Source: Lonsdalea populi (GTDB lineage: Bacteria; Pseudomonadota; Gammaproteobacteria; Enterobacterales; Enterobacteriaceae). From it: a stretch of 64,000 nt of DNA. Each line of letters opens with the position of its first letter. The stretch's first letter is position 1. The DNA lies in assembly GCF_015999465.1 (NCBI RefSeq), contig NZ_CP065534.1:1488001-1552000 (forward strand). Direction: 5' to 3'. The notes under the pieces were generated by a model. That model was given only the letters and a program-made list of their open reading frames with translations. It was not told the DNA's origin and searched no databases. Of this stretch, positions 15,278 through 23,778 are shown piece after piece. A program made the translations under genes and the position numbers.

Positions 15278-17005
15278 CTATCGGAAAAACCAAGGGAAGC
15301 GACGGCGTTCCTGCGGGGTTAAAAGAGCGATACGCTCACGAATCGCGGCCAGTAAGCTGGGGCGATGTTCTTCATCGTAAGCCACCTGCGTCAGCAGCGT
15401 TACCGCTTCTGCGACAGAGGATACCGGATAGATATGGAACTGCGCACTTTTCACTGCTTCGACCACGCCAGGCTGTAAACAGAGATGGCGCTGATTGGTC
15501 GCGGGGATGATGACACCTTGCTGACCGGTCAGGCCGCGACGCTGGCATACATCGAAGAAGCCTTCAATCTTTTCGTTAACGCCGCCGATGGGTTGAACGT
15601 GTCCAAACTGATCCACCGAACCGGTCACGGCAAATTGCTGATTGATGGGCTGTAGGGCCAGTGCGCTAATCAGGGCGCAAAGCTCCGCAAGAGAAGCGCT
15701 ATCCCCGTCTACCTCGCTGTAAGATTGCTCAAAAACGATAGAGGCAGAGAAAGGCAACTGCTGTTCCAACTGTAATTCAGAAATCAGAAAAGCCTGCATA
15801 ATCATCATGCCCTTGGCATGCAGGTTTCCCCCGAGTTCGGCTTTGCGCTCGACATCCGTCAGTTCGCCATCGCCCGGATGTACGACGCAGCTGATGCGGG
15901 TCGGTTCTCCAATCATCAGCGGATAACCCGGGTATTCCAGCACGGAAAGCCCGTTGACTTGACCGATGACGGCGCCGTCGGTTTCAATCAGAATCTGACC
16001 GAGCTCGATATCGTCCTGTAACCGTTCATACAGGTAACTATCGCGCCAGCGTCGGGTAGTTTCGGCATCGTTGATTGCCTGCGCGGAGAGGGTTTCCTGC
16101 TGCGCATAGAGCGAGGCGTGCTTCAATTGATGAGTCAGCCATTTGGGGCAGAGGGGCAGACAGCCCTGATCGTCACTGTGGCGGACGGCATGGGTGACCA
16201 GCGCATTCCATCCATCCTCTGCCAAGAGAGGAAGTTGATTCTCCTGGCACAGGGCGTTGATATATGCACACCAGTGCACCATATCCTCAGGCGCGATCAA
16301 CGATAGCTGAGATTCAAACTCGCCATAAATAGCGACTTCGCTCAGCTCTGGCTCGGTATCGTGAAGGTCGGCCAGACTTTCACGATCGCCCACGATGATC
16401 AGTCGCAGATCGATAGGCATTGGCGGCACTTCTAACGGCAGCGGACGACGTTCATCAGGCGAGAGCCAGGAGTACTGTCCTGAGACCATCGTTTGCTTCA
16501 ACCGCAGCCACATCAACGGCTGCGCCAGCAGCGTGCGGGCGGACAGAATCAATACGCCGCCGTTGACCTGATGAATCAGTCCGGGCTGTAGCTGAATATC
16601 ATCCTGAAACATGCGGACGCAACCGAACAGTTGCTCCGATTCAATCCATTCCTGATATCCACACCGTGCTTTGGCCGCAAAATTGTCATCCCGATGCAGA
16701 GCCGACTGAACGCTGATGTGATGGCCGGAAATCTGATACAGGCTGCCGTATAACGTTTTATCCATAGACGCATTTGCACTAACAGCTCGGTCGATCAGCC
16801 GCAGATAGTCATCGCTCTCCTGCGCTTTTAATAACATGAAGCGAGAAGGGGAGCGAGACTGGCAAAAGAGCGTTAGCGCATTGGCCAAACGAGGCTGGAT
16901 CGCCGAAAACTCAGCGGGTGCCAGCTGCGCTGCCTGAGAGAATAATGTCTGGTACGGGGTAAGATCAGGCAATAACTGCTGCCATTCGAGTCGGTTGTTG
17001 GTCAA
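15278..17005 (-). CDS. lonH: Lon-like protease LonH (YcbZ)
   Basis: The 575-residue product is a member of the Lon protease family lacking a full AAA module. The C-terminal proteolytic domain shows the catalytic Ser in [10 protein letters not shown] (about residue 435) and the Lys in INEKIEGFF (about 480), with the Lon-type block [20 protein letters not shown] between them. The N-terminal 370 residues are divergent and lack an obvious Walker A. E. coli YcbZ is 586 residues, and the fabA-ycbZ-matP order is conserved. The cellular substrates are not established. It is transcribed toward fabA, 89 bp away, and divergently from matP. Confidence 0.93.
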   Translation of the reverse strand: MTNNRLEWQQLLPDLTPYQTLFSQAAQLAPAEFSAIQPRLANALTLFCQSRSPSRFMLLKAQESDDYLRLIDRAVSANASMDKTLYGSLYQISGHHISVQSALHRDDNFAAKARCGYQEWIESEQLFGCVRMFQDDIQLQPGLIHQVNGGVLILSARTLLAQPLMWLRLKQTMVSGQYSWLSPDERRPLPLEVPPMPIDLRLIIVGDRESLADLHDTEPELSEVAIYGEFESQLSLIAPEDMVHWCAYINALCQENQLPLLAEDGWNALVTHAVRHSDDQGCLPLCPKWLTHQLKHASLYAQQETLSAQAINDAETTRRWRDSYLYERLQDDIELGQILIETDGAVIGQVNGLSVLEYPGYPLMIGEPTRISCVVHPGDGELTDVERKAELGGNLHAKGMMIMQAFLISELQLEQQLPFSASIVFEQSYSEVDGDSASLAELCALISALALQPINQQFAVTGSVDQFGHVQPIGGVNEKIEGFFDVCQRRGLTGQQGVIIPATNQRHLCLQPGVVEAVKSAQFHIYPVSSVAEAVTLLTQVAYDEEHRPSLLAAIRERIALLTPQERRRFPWFFR

Positions 17006-17214
17006 AGTATCTACAGCACTCGTCTAAAGGGAAAGCGGGATTATACAAAAATAATGCCTGATGCACATGAGAGCCTGCATGCTGCTGACAGACAGTAATG
17101 GCAGAATAGCGATTTTGGCTGAAAAATGCTCAGTAAAAAGTTTGCCTGAAACAGGAAACTCGGGCCACAATGGAGAGATGTCGGGTACGTTACACGGTCA
17201 CTGAAGACATTATT

Positions 17215-17676
17215 ATGAAATACCAGCAATTAGAAAATCTTGAGTGCGGCTGGAAGTGGAAATATCTGGTCAAAAAGCACCATGAAGGCGAGTCCATTAC
17301 GCGCTTTATTGAGCAAAGCGCGGCCGATGAAGCGGTTAATGCGTTGCTGCGAATGGAAGACCAGCCAGCGAAAGTGCTTCAGTGGATTGAGTTGTATCTC
17401 AATCCTGCGCTGGAGAACCGGATGAAGCAAACCATTCGCGCACGGCGTAAGCGCCACTTCAATGCTGAACATCAGCATACCCGCAAGAAATCCATCGATC
17501 TTGAGTATCTGGTTTGGCAACGTCTGGCAGGGCTGGCGCATCGTCGTGGCTGTACCCTGTCTGAAACCATTGTCCAATTGATTGAAGACGCTGAGCACAA
17601 AGAAAAATATGCCACTCAAATGTCGACGTTAAAACAGGGTCTGCAGGCCATGCTTAATAGTAAGTCTGGCCGCTAA
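17215..17676 (+). CDS. matP: Macrodomain Ter protein MatP
   Basis: MatP binds matS sites and organises the replication terminus, linking it to the divisome through ZapB. ATG 17215 gives 153 residues starting [22 protein letters not shown], which matches E. coli MatP (150); the longer frame from 17170 is not conserved. The four-helix N-terminal part is followed by the ribbon-helix-helix region [20 protein letters not shown] and a C-terminal coiled coil ([18 protein letters not shown]). I saw no convincing matS site (GTGACRNYGTCAC) inside the window. Confidence 0.97.
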   Translation: MKYQQLENLECGWKWKYLVKKHHEGESITRFIEQSAADEAVNALLRMEDQPAKVLQWIELYLNPALENRMKQTIRARRKRHFNAEHQHTRKKSIDLEYLVWQRLAGLAHRRGCTLSETIVQLIEDAEHKEKYATQMSTLKQGLQAMLNSKSGR

Positions 17677-17687
17677 TTTTTGCTCGA

Positions 17688-18179
17688 TTAGCCTACTTGA
17701 TTGACTCGTTCAATCAGGCTGAGGATCTCCCCGTCCGAAAATACTTCTAATCCCCTCGATCTCAGCAGCTCGGCGGTGACGCCGTTGCCTGCAACGGTTT
17801 CTCCGTTAAAATGGCCGCTATAGACAGTCTGGCTGCCACAGGAGGGGCTGCCATCCGTGAGCAGCGCAAATTGGCAGCGATGCCGTTGAGCCATTTCCAG
17901 CGCCAGCCAGGCGCCCAAAATATAGTGTTCTGTGACGTCGCTCCCCGTTTCTTCAACCACCCGCGCACCTGACGCAATGACCTCGTTACGGCTCTGAGTG
18001 GGGATGATTTCCGCCGAGGGGCGGGGCGTAGGGAATCCTGCCGCCAATTCAGGACAAAACACGATTAGGCGCTGTTCCTGCTGCCATTGGTCGAGATAGT
18101 GTCGGACCGTGCTTTTGTTTGAGCCATTATATCGAACGGAAAAACCCGCCAGGCAGGCGCTTATCAAAATCTTATTCAT
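17688..18179 (-). CDS. DUF523 family protein
   Basis: The 163-residue product belongs to the DUF523 family (YbbK-like). Its features are ISACLAGFSVRYNG at the N-terminus, CPELAAGFPTPRPSAEI, and LLTDGSPSCGS with conserved cysteines that might bind a metal or nucleotide. The biochemical function is unknown; some relatives are fused to DUF1722. It is convergent with matP, the two stops being 12 bp apart, so little room exists for separate terminators. Confidence 0.85.
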   Translation of the reverse strand: MNKILISACLAGFSVRYNGSNKSTVRHYLDQWQQEQRLIVFCPELAAGFPTPRPSAEIIPTQSRNEVIASGARVVEETGSDVTEHYILGAWLALEMAQRHRCQFALLTDGSPSCGSQTVYSGHFNGETVAGNGVTAELLRSRGLEVFSDGEILSLIERVNQVG

Positions 18180-18281
18180 CAGTGGGATCTTTTACTTTAG
18201 CGGATTCAAGGAAGCCGTCGGGGGCGAGCTACGCTGATAGCACGGGAATAATAACCAAGCTGATAGGGTGAAGGGAAACGA

Positions 18282-18467
18282 TTAAAAGAAAGAAAACATC
18301 ACGACAACGGGAAAACTGAGCGGCCAGGTCAGGCCGATCAAAACCGCGCAGAGCAGGCGAATCAGCATCGAGCGGTCTCTACTGACGAAGAAGGTGAAAA
18401 CCAGCGATAGAACAAAACCAGCTAAATAAATAGTTTTAATCATTTCCCACAGATGGTGGTGAGCCAC
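18282..18467 (-). CDS. GhoT/OrtT-type small membrane toxin
   Basis: The 61-residue product, taken from GTG 18467 which has AAGGAA 9 bases upstream, consists of two hydrophobic helices split by FFVSRDRSMLIRLL and ends GLTWPLSFPVVVMFSFF. GhoT and OrtT of E. coli (57 residues) share the pattern FxSH/RxxxxIRLLxAxLxGxTWPxSxP and the final FS(L/F)F. Those proteins damage the inner membrane, lower ATP and membrane potential, and slow growth. An ATG at 18443 is a possible shorter start (53 residues). No GhoS-like antitoxin lies on either side, so an orphan OrtT-like role is more likely. Flanking DNA is intergenic and partly mobile-element debris. Confidence 0.75.
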   Translation of the reverse strand: MAHHHLWEMIKTIYLAGFVLSLVFTFFVSRDRSMLIRLLCAVLIGLTWPLSFPVVVMFSFF

Positions 18468-18882
18468 TTTATTCTCTTCCTTATAGTCGCAGGCGGCACG
18501 TAGTTTAAAGTGTTGCCAATTTGTGATCAATCCTTTAACACAACGGGGAAGCGCTGCACGTTTACCCAGACTGATCAATCATAGTGCCAAATCGATGGAA
18601 ATTATGATGAGTGCGTCGAAAAAAAGATTTAATTATGGGCAGCGGCTTGAGCCGGCGGAAGCGCGGAAGGTGTAATTTCAGGGCATTCAATAAAGTCAAT
18701 AAAGAGCGTGTAGGATGAAAAACTGCTTTATACCGGTAAGTGAGACTAAATAATGAAAAGTCACTGGGAGGCCGGCTGTCGGCAAAATAATTGTGACGGC
18801 AATATTAATTTTTGGTGACTATATGGACTTAATCGACCCGCTGACATAAGTTGGTTTTTTATTCTGTTTAAAAAAGAATAAA

Positions 18883-19253
18883 ATGAACGAGATATCAAGC
18901 CTGCGGTTAAAATTACCCATGAACTCAAAGAAAGAGTCAAAATCGCGGCGTTGGCGAACGGAGTTACGATCAGTACGGAAATCAGCGCGCGGTTGCTGAG
19001 AAGCTTTTAGCCAGAATTGTCAGACACCCAGCAAGCAGACGCCATAGATAATCAACACACCGAAGAACTGGTGGAACAGCCGTTGTCAGCTGAAGAAATT
19101 AAAAAGTAGCTGCAGTTGATTAAGGAAACAAATAACGGTTCAATCAAAAGAAATAAAACCGACCTTATGCCTGCCAGTGAAAAGGGAGGCATATATTCAT
19201 CTTCCGCAAAGCCTTCATTCCGCGTTCATTCTCTATCACCCAATAAATTGTAA
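18883..19253 (+). pseudogene. Remnant of an Arc-type ribbon-helix-helix regulator
   Basis: From base 18897 the frame reads KPAVKITHELKERVKIAALA followed by NGVTISTEISARLL, a typical Arc/Mnt-type ribbon-helix-helix domain of phage or plasmid regulators. It is interrupted by TAG at 19008 and TAG at 19107, and the plausible start ATG 18883 is one base out of frame. Sequence after the first stop (PELSDTQQADAIDN, then EELVEQPLSAEEIKK) continues the acidic tail usual in this family. The product is therefore dead. The flanks 18580-18882 and 19254-19364 are AT-rich and contain nothing I can name. This is probably a trace of a lost prophage or plasmid insertion. Confidence 0.65.
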
Positions 19254-19364
19254 CCCTCTTCTTTTGTTAGCTATCCATCGCTTTACAGGCACAATTTTAA
19301 AATTCACGCTGAAGTTGCCGATAAATACACACGGAACGGTCCTAATTTTAAAAAGGGAGGGTAT

Positions 19365-19655
19365 ATGCCTATCGGTACCTTGAAGGAAACATTGCTGTTC
19401 GGTGATGACATTGGCGCAGTAAGCCATCGATATGAAATCTACAAATCAGATTCCCAGGGCGGTTATTTTGCGATGATTTACACGCTGAAATCGCTGCGTG
19501 CAGAGCATCACGTTATCATGGCATGGAACATGGAAGAAACCCGTTTGCCCTTACGCTCTTCATATATTCCTAACGCGCGCATGGAGTGCGAGGCTCATTG
19601 GAAAAAAAGTTTTCGTGCTGGCCGAAGGAAAGGCATTGAGAGCCGTGTGACATAA
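19365..19655 (+). CDS. Hypothetical protein, 96 residues
   Basis: ATG 19365 follows a strong Shine-Dalgarno stretch (GGGAGGG, 5 bases away) and opens a 96-codon frame with ordinary enterobacterial codon use. The product starts MPIGTLKETLLFGDDIGAV, has a mixed middle part (YEIYKSDSQGGYFAMIYTLK) and a basic C-terminus (HWKKSFRAGRRKGIESRVT). It has no signal peptide or membrane helix, and I do not recognise the family. It lies directly after the dead ribbon-helix-helix gene, so it may belong to the same inserted segment. A chance frame is possible but the ribosome site argues against it. Confidence 0.5.
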   Translation: MPIGTLKETLLFGDDIGAVSHRYEIYKSDSQGGYFAMIYTLKSLRAEHHVIMAWNMEETRLPLRSSYIPNARMECEAHWKKSFRAGRRKGIESRVT

Positions 19656-19739
19656 TGAGCTTGAATCACAGAAGCAAGCCAGCAACCTGCTTTTGTATTA
19701 ATGTGCGGTTTCATTTATCTTCTAAGAGGATGGGCTATC

Positions 19740-21203
19740 TCACTCTCGATTCATTTTTTTCCTGCTAGCGCTCATTTCCGGCTTGGGTAAAGAGTGGGAG
19801 TATCGCAGCCAGCGAACGCTATCTATCAAAATAAACATTACTGCGCTGATCCCGAGAACCGGCAGAAAAATGCCGATCCCTAAGGTGATGATGGCAAGCA
19901 AGACCTGCGTTGTCAGTGATAAAGATAAAAAGGCCTCTATTACTGACTGTAGCGGATTTTTGGAAACGGAACCACGTGGACGGCGCAGCCACCACAGGCG
20001 ATATCCCCAAACAATCATCGTGCACAGTCCTACGCCGAACAATGTAAGCAATAGCTGGTTAGGCCATCCGAACAAAACGCCCATATGAATATCGACGCCC
20101 CATCGTGTCAGTTTCGCCGCCAGTGGGAAGTCGTTAAAGGCGACTTTGCTGACGACCTGGCCCGAACCAGGGTCGACCGCTACGGCGTCGGCTCGGGTGG
20201 GCCAGCGTCTCTCCATTTCGGTGACCGTCCAGGCGCGATGCGGATTTGACGTCGGGCGAATTTCTATTTTCGTTGCCTCAATGCCTGCGGAACGTGCGGA
20301 TGCCAATACCCGATCAAAGCGGGCAGGGGCGATAGGCGTCATATCCGGTACGTCCATCATCATATGGTGAGCGTGCTCGCTATACGGGGGGGACTCGGCA
20401 TTCCCTGAGAGTTGAGTGGCCACTGCCGGCGTTTGCCAGCCCAAGGCGTAGCGCAGCTGCGATATGTTGTCCCCAGCCCACCTCGACCATGTCAGTCCCG
20501 TCGCAGAGAAAAAGAGTAAGCCCGCCAGTAAGGCTAATCCTGTCACGGTATGACAGCGCCGTAGCCGGCGTCGCGTGCTAAGTGCGGCACCGGTTTTTTT
20601 AGCATTGATATGGGGTTGACGGCCGGTCCACCACAGGTAAGCACCACCCAACGCTGCAATCCACAGCCACGAGGCTGCCAGTTCGCTGTAATTTCTGCCG
20701 ACGCTCCCCAGCAACAGACTGCGATGCAGGTTATCCAGCCAGAGACGGAAAGGCAAAATTCCGCTGGTGCCATAAACGGTCAGATCGCCTCTGATAGCTA
20801 ATGATACCGGGTCGATAAAGAGGGCCCGACTTTCAGAAGGCCCTAAATCGGGAGACGAAAACATGACGCGGGTCGTCTCACCCGGGAGAGGCGCAGGCCT
20901 GACCGCAGATAGCGTCGTATTTTTGCCATGGCCCAGGGCGTGCATTCCCGCGGCAACATGCAAAGACAGCGGCTGTGGCGTGCCTTTAGTATTGGTGTAA
21001 AGCGCATGCGCATAGAGCCGATTTTCGAGCTGAGGCGTTAATACATAAAGGGTGCCGGTCAACGCCGCGATAAAAATAAATGGGCCGACAAAAAGGCCAA
21101 TATAAAAATGCATCCGCAGGAAAAACGTCCTTAATCCGGAAGGCGTTGGGACGTGTTCCTGTTCGGTACTCGGGCGTCTTTTTCCGTTTTCGACAGCAGA
21201 CAT
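19740..21203 (-). CDS. PepSY-associated membrane protein
   Basis: The 487-residue product is of the PepSY-associated TM helix family, relatives of which include membrane ferric reductase-like and sulfite reductase-associated proteins. It has a membrane segment near residues 27-50 (MHFYIGLFVGPFIFIAALTG), a periplasmic PepSY region (about 55-165), two or three helices between about 165 and 240 with conserved His (LDNLHRSLLLG), a second PepSY region (about 290-370), a helix near 375-400, and a terminal pair near 425-465. The His near membrane edges could bind haem. The upstream DUF2946 gene, 45 bp away, is probably in the same operon. Such genes often sit near iron or copper uptake loci, but no TonB receptor is present here. 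Confidence 0.8.
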   Translation of the reverse strand: MSAVENGKRRPSTEQEHVPTPSGLRTFFLRMHFYIGLFVGPFIFIAALTGTLYVLTPQLENRLYAHALYTNTKGTPQPLSLHVAAGMHALGHGKNTTLSAVRPAPLPGETTRVMFSSPDLGPSESRALFIDPVSLAIRGDLTVYGTSGILPFRLWLDNLHRSLLLGSVGRNYSELAASWLWIAALGGAYLWWTGRQPHINAKKTGAALSTRRRLRRCHTVTGLALLAGLLFFSATGLTWSRWAGDNISQLRYALGWQTPAVATQLSGNAESPPYSEHAHHMMMDVPDMTPIAPARFDRVLASARSAGIEATKIEIRPTSNPHRAWTVTEMERRWPTRADAVAVDPGSGQVVSKVAFNDFPLAAKLTRWGVDIHMGVLFGWPNQLLLTLFGVGLCTMIVWGYRLWWLRRPRGSVSKNPLQSVIEAFLSLSLTTQVLLAIITLGIGIFLPVLGISAVMFILIDSVRWLRYSHSLPKPEMSASRKKMNRE

Positions 21204-21248
21204 AACATTTCCGCAAAAGTAATGAAATAGGGGCGCAGACTCGATGTT

Positions 21249-21686
21249 TCAGACCTGTGAGCGCGGTAAAAAATGCTTCGCGGGAGAGGAAGGCGGTGCG
21301 CGAGCCAACTGGAAGACGTAGAGCGAATCGGAAATGCGCTGCGGTAAGTCGCTTTCCAATGACCGTAAGGTACGCCAGTGGATGCGTGGCATCAGATCGC
21401 CGCCGGGCGGTTGCAGCGAGGGAAGATGCAAAAACAGGACGCAATAGCCGCATGCATTGTGGCTCCGCGCCGCATCATGGCACGTGGAAGAAAAAGAGGG
21501 GATGAGTTCTTGCTTGTGCACTGAGGCCGCGACGGCGGAGTCCCCGTGATGATGCATCGTTTGAGTCTGAACGTCATGACTCCACTCCAGCGGTTGAGAA
21601 ACCACTGGAGAGATAAAAATCATGATGACGGCAAAAATGCTCAGCCAGTATGGACTGCTTTTTTGCCTGAACTCAAACAGGGACAT
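21249..21686 (-). CDS. DUF2946 family protein
   Basis: The 145-residue product has an N-terminal hydrophobic segment (WLSIFAVIMIFISPVVSQ), a His-rich stretch (MHHHGDSA), and the DUF2946 signature HNACGYCVLFLHLPSL with two Cys and neighbouring His. The family is exported or membrane-anchored and is often found with copper-resistance or TonB-linked genes; metal binding is plausible but unproven. It precedes the PepSY gene on the same strand with a 45-bp gap. The C-terminal part (after residue 100) is weakly conserved. Confidence 0.7.
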   Translation of the reverse strand: MSLFEFRQKSSPYWLSIFAVIMIFISPVVSQPLEWSHDVQTQTMHHHGDSAVAASVHKQELIPSFSSTCHDAARSHNACGYCVLFLHLPSLQPPGGDLMPRIHWRTLRSLESDLPQRISDSLYVFQLARAPPSSPAKHFLPRSQV

Positions 21687-22209
21687 GTACGCCTAAGCAT
21701 AGAGCATATTTTATGGCGTGACTGTAGCTTCCTTAGAGGAAAGAACTTTACAAAAATGTATTTTTTTACGCGTCATGGCCGCCTAATCACGCATGGGCTC
21801 CAAATAAAGAGACTTCGCTTATGTCCACAGTGATTGCGCTTGCTCAAGACCAAATCTAAGAGGAGAATCCCTGCTTTTACGCCTAACGGACTATTCCTAG
21901 GCGAAATCCCTACAATTTCCGTTATGGTGGTGCTCTGTCATGGAATGACAGCTTGATAATGAATCAGGCGCATACCGCGCTTTAAGGAAAGAGATAGCAG
22001 CGGTCTGTGATATTGACGTCCTAAAGTCTGAAAAGGGAAACGGGAATCATCGATCCCCCCTTTAAATCGGGATTAAATGACGAATAGAGATAGCCGTTGT
22101 TTAAACGCTGACCTATCATAATGAACCAAATTTTTATGAAGTTGTCGGATAGCTAACTTATCCATTAATATGGATTTTAGTTGATTGAAGCACACATACA
22201 GGGGGAGAT
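21687..22209. other. Intergenic region before opgG with an inverted repeat
   Basis: No gene is evident in these 523 bases between the divergent DUF2946 and opgG genes. A perfect inverted repeat CTGTCAT-GGA-ATGACAG lies at 21935-21951. Its half equals a Pho-box half, but the inverted orientation does not fit PhoB. The region presumably holds both promoters and a long opgG leader. Confidence 0.5.
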
Positions 22210-23778
22210 GTGCTGGTTAATAAATTTAAGGTTAAACAGCGAGTCAACAATCTTCGCTTGCTCTCAGCCGCTGTCATGCTGTCTTTGGCGTCTTTGCCTG
22301 CGTGGGCATTTTCCATTGATGATGTCGCGCAACAGGCGGAAAAACTGGCAGCAAAGGGGTTTGAAGCACCGAAAAGTAATCTGCCCGATCAATTCCGCGA
22401 CATGAAGTTCGCCGACTATCAGCAGATTCGTTTCAATCAGGATAAATCGTACTGGAACGCAATACCCACCCCATTCAAGCTGCAGTTTTACCATCAGGGC
22501 ATGTACTTCGACATCCCTGTCAAAATCAATGAAGTTACCGCTACCTCGGTAAAAGAAATCAAATATTCGCCTGACTACTTCAACTTTGGTTCAGTCAACC
22601 ACGACCGTGAAGCGGTGAAAAACCTTGGGTTTGCTGGTTTTAAAATTCTGTACCCCATCAATCAGACGGATAAAAACGACGAGATAGTCAGCATGCTGGG
22701 CGCGAGCTATTTCCGCGTTATCGGCAAAGGACAGACTTATGGTCTGTCTGCTCGTGGACTGGCTATCGATACGGCACTGCCCTCTGGTGAAGAATTCCCG
22801 CGTTTCCGTGAATTCTGGATCGAACGTCCTAAACCTAATGACAAGCATCTGGTGATTTACGCGCTGCTGGATTCGCCGCGTTCGACGGGCGCTTACCGCT
22901 TTACTGTTTACCCGGGGCGTGACAGCGTCGTAGACGTTCAGGCCAAAGTTTATCTGCGTGATAACGTCGGCAAGTTGGGCATTGCGCCGCTAACCAGTAT
23001 GTTCCTGTTCGGACCTAATCAGCCTTCGCCGACGTTGAACTACCGTTCGAACCTACATGATTCAAATGGCCTTTCCATTCATGCCGGCAATGGCGAGTGG
23101 ATATGGCGTCCGCTGAACAATCCGAAACATTTGTCCGTCAGCACCTATACTGTCGAGAACCCCAAAGGTTTTGGCCTGCTGCAGCGCGGTCGTGATTTCT
23201 CCAGCTATGAAGACCTGGACGATCGTTACGATCAACGTCCGAGTGGTTGGGTTGAGCCTAAAGGCGACTGGGGCAAAGGGAAGGTTGAGCTGGTGGAAAT
23301 CCCGACGGCGGATGAAACCAACGACAACATCGTGTCTTTCTGGACGCCGGATACATTGCCGGAAAAAGGAAAGCCGCTGGATGTGAAATACCGCCTGCAT
23401 TTCACAACGGATGAAGATGCGTTGCATTCTCCTGACATTGCCTACGTTAAGCAGACCATGCGTTCTACGGGGGACGTGAAGCAGTCGAACCTGATCCGTC
23501 AGCCGGATGGGACAATTGCTTTCCTGGTGGATTTCGTCGGTTCGCAGATGAAAGACATGGATCCGGCTACGCTGGTCGCGCCGCAGGTGAGCATTGCTGA
23601 TAACGGTGAAATCGTCGAAAACAGCGTCCGGTACAACCCTGTAACCAAAGGTTGGCGTTTGACGCTCCGTCTGCGCGTGAAGGACAGTAAAAAGCCTACG
23701 GAAATGCGTGCAGCGTTGGTGAATGGCGAGACTACTTTGACTGAAACATGGAGCTATCAGTTGCCTGCCAATGAATAA
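22210..23778 (+). CDS. opgG: Glucan biosynthesis periplasmic protein OpgG
   Basis: OpgG acts in the periplasm in making branched osmoregulated periplasmic glucans, shaping the backbone made by OpgH. The 522-residue product has a signal peptide ([17 protein letters not shown], cleavage near residue 33) and the mature start [14 protein letters not shown] typical of OpgG. Blocks such as [30 protein letters not shown] and [13 protein letters not shown] sequence match E. coli, and it ends [10 protein letters not shown] as E. coli does. GTG 22210 is used with GGGGGAG just upstream. OpgH overlaps by 8 bp. opgC, divergent to opgG in E. coli, is absent. Confidence 0.96.
   Translation: MLVNKFKVKQRVNNLRLLSAAVMLSLASLPAWAFSIDDVAQQAEKLAAKGFEAPKSNLPDQFRDMKFADYQQIRFNQDKSYWNAIPTPFKLQFYHQGMYFDIPVKINEVTATSVKEIKYSPDYFNFGSVNHDREAVKNLGFAGFKILYPINQTDKNDEIVSMLGASYFRVIGKGQTYGLSARGLAIDTALPSGEEFPRFREFWIERPKPNDKHLVIYALLDSPRSTGAYRFTVYPGRDSVVDVQAKVYLRDNVGKLGIAPLTSMFLFGPNQPSPTLNYRSNLHDSNGLSIHAGNGEWIWRPLNNPKHLSVSTYTVENPKGFGLLQRGRDFSSYEDLDDRYDQRPSGWVEPKGDWGKGKVELVEIPTADETNDNIVSFWTPDTLPEKGKPLDVKYRLHFTTDEDALHSPDIAYVKQTMRSTGDVKQSNLIRQPDGTIAFLVDFVGSQMKDMDPATLVAPQVSIADNGEIVENSVRYNPVTKGWRLTLRLRVKDSKKPTEMRAALVNGETTLTETWSYQLPANE

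Noticed and set aside
21935..21951. Pho box before opgG
   Set aside because: The CTGTCAT halves are inverted rather than direct repeats and spaced by 3 bases, which does not match PhoB sites.
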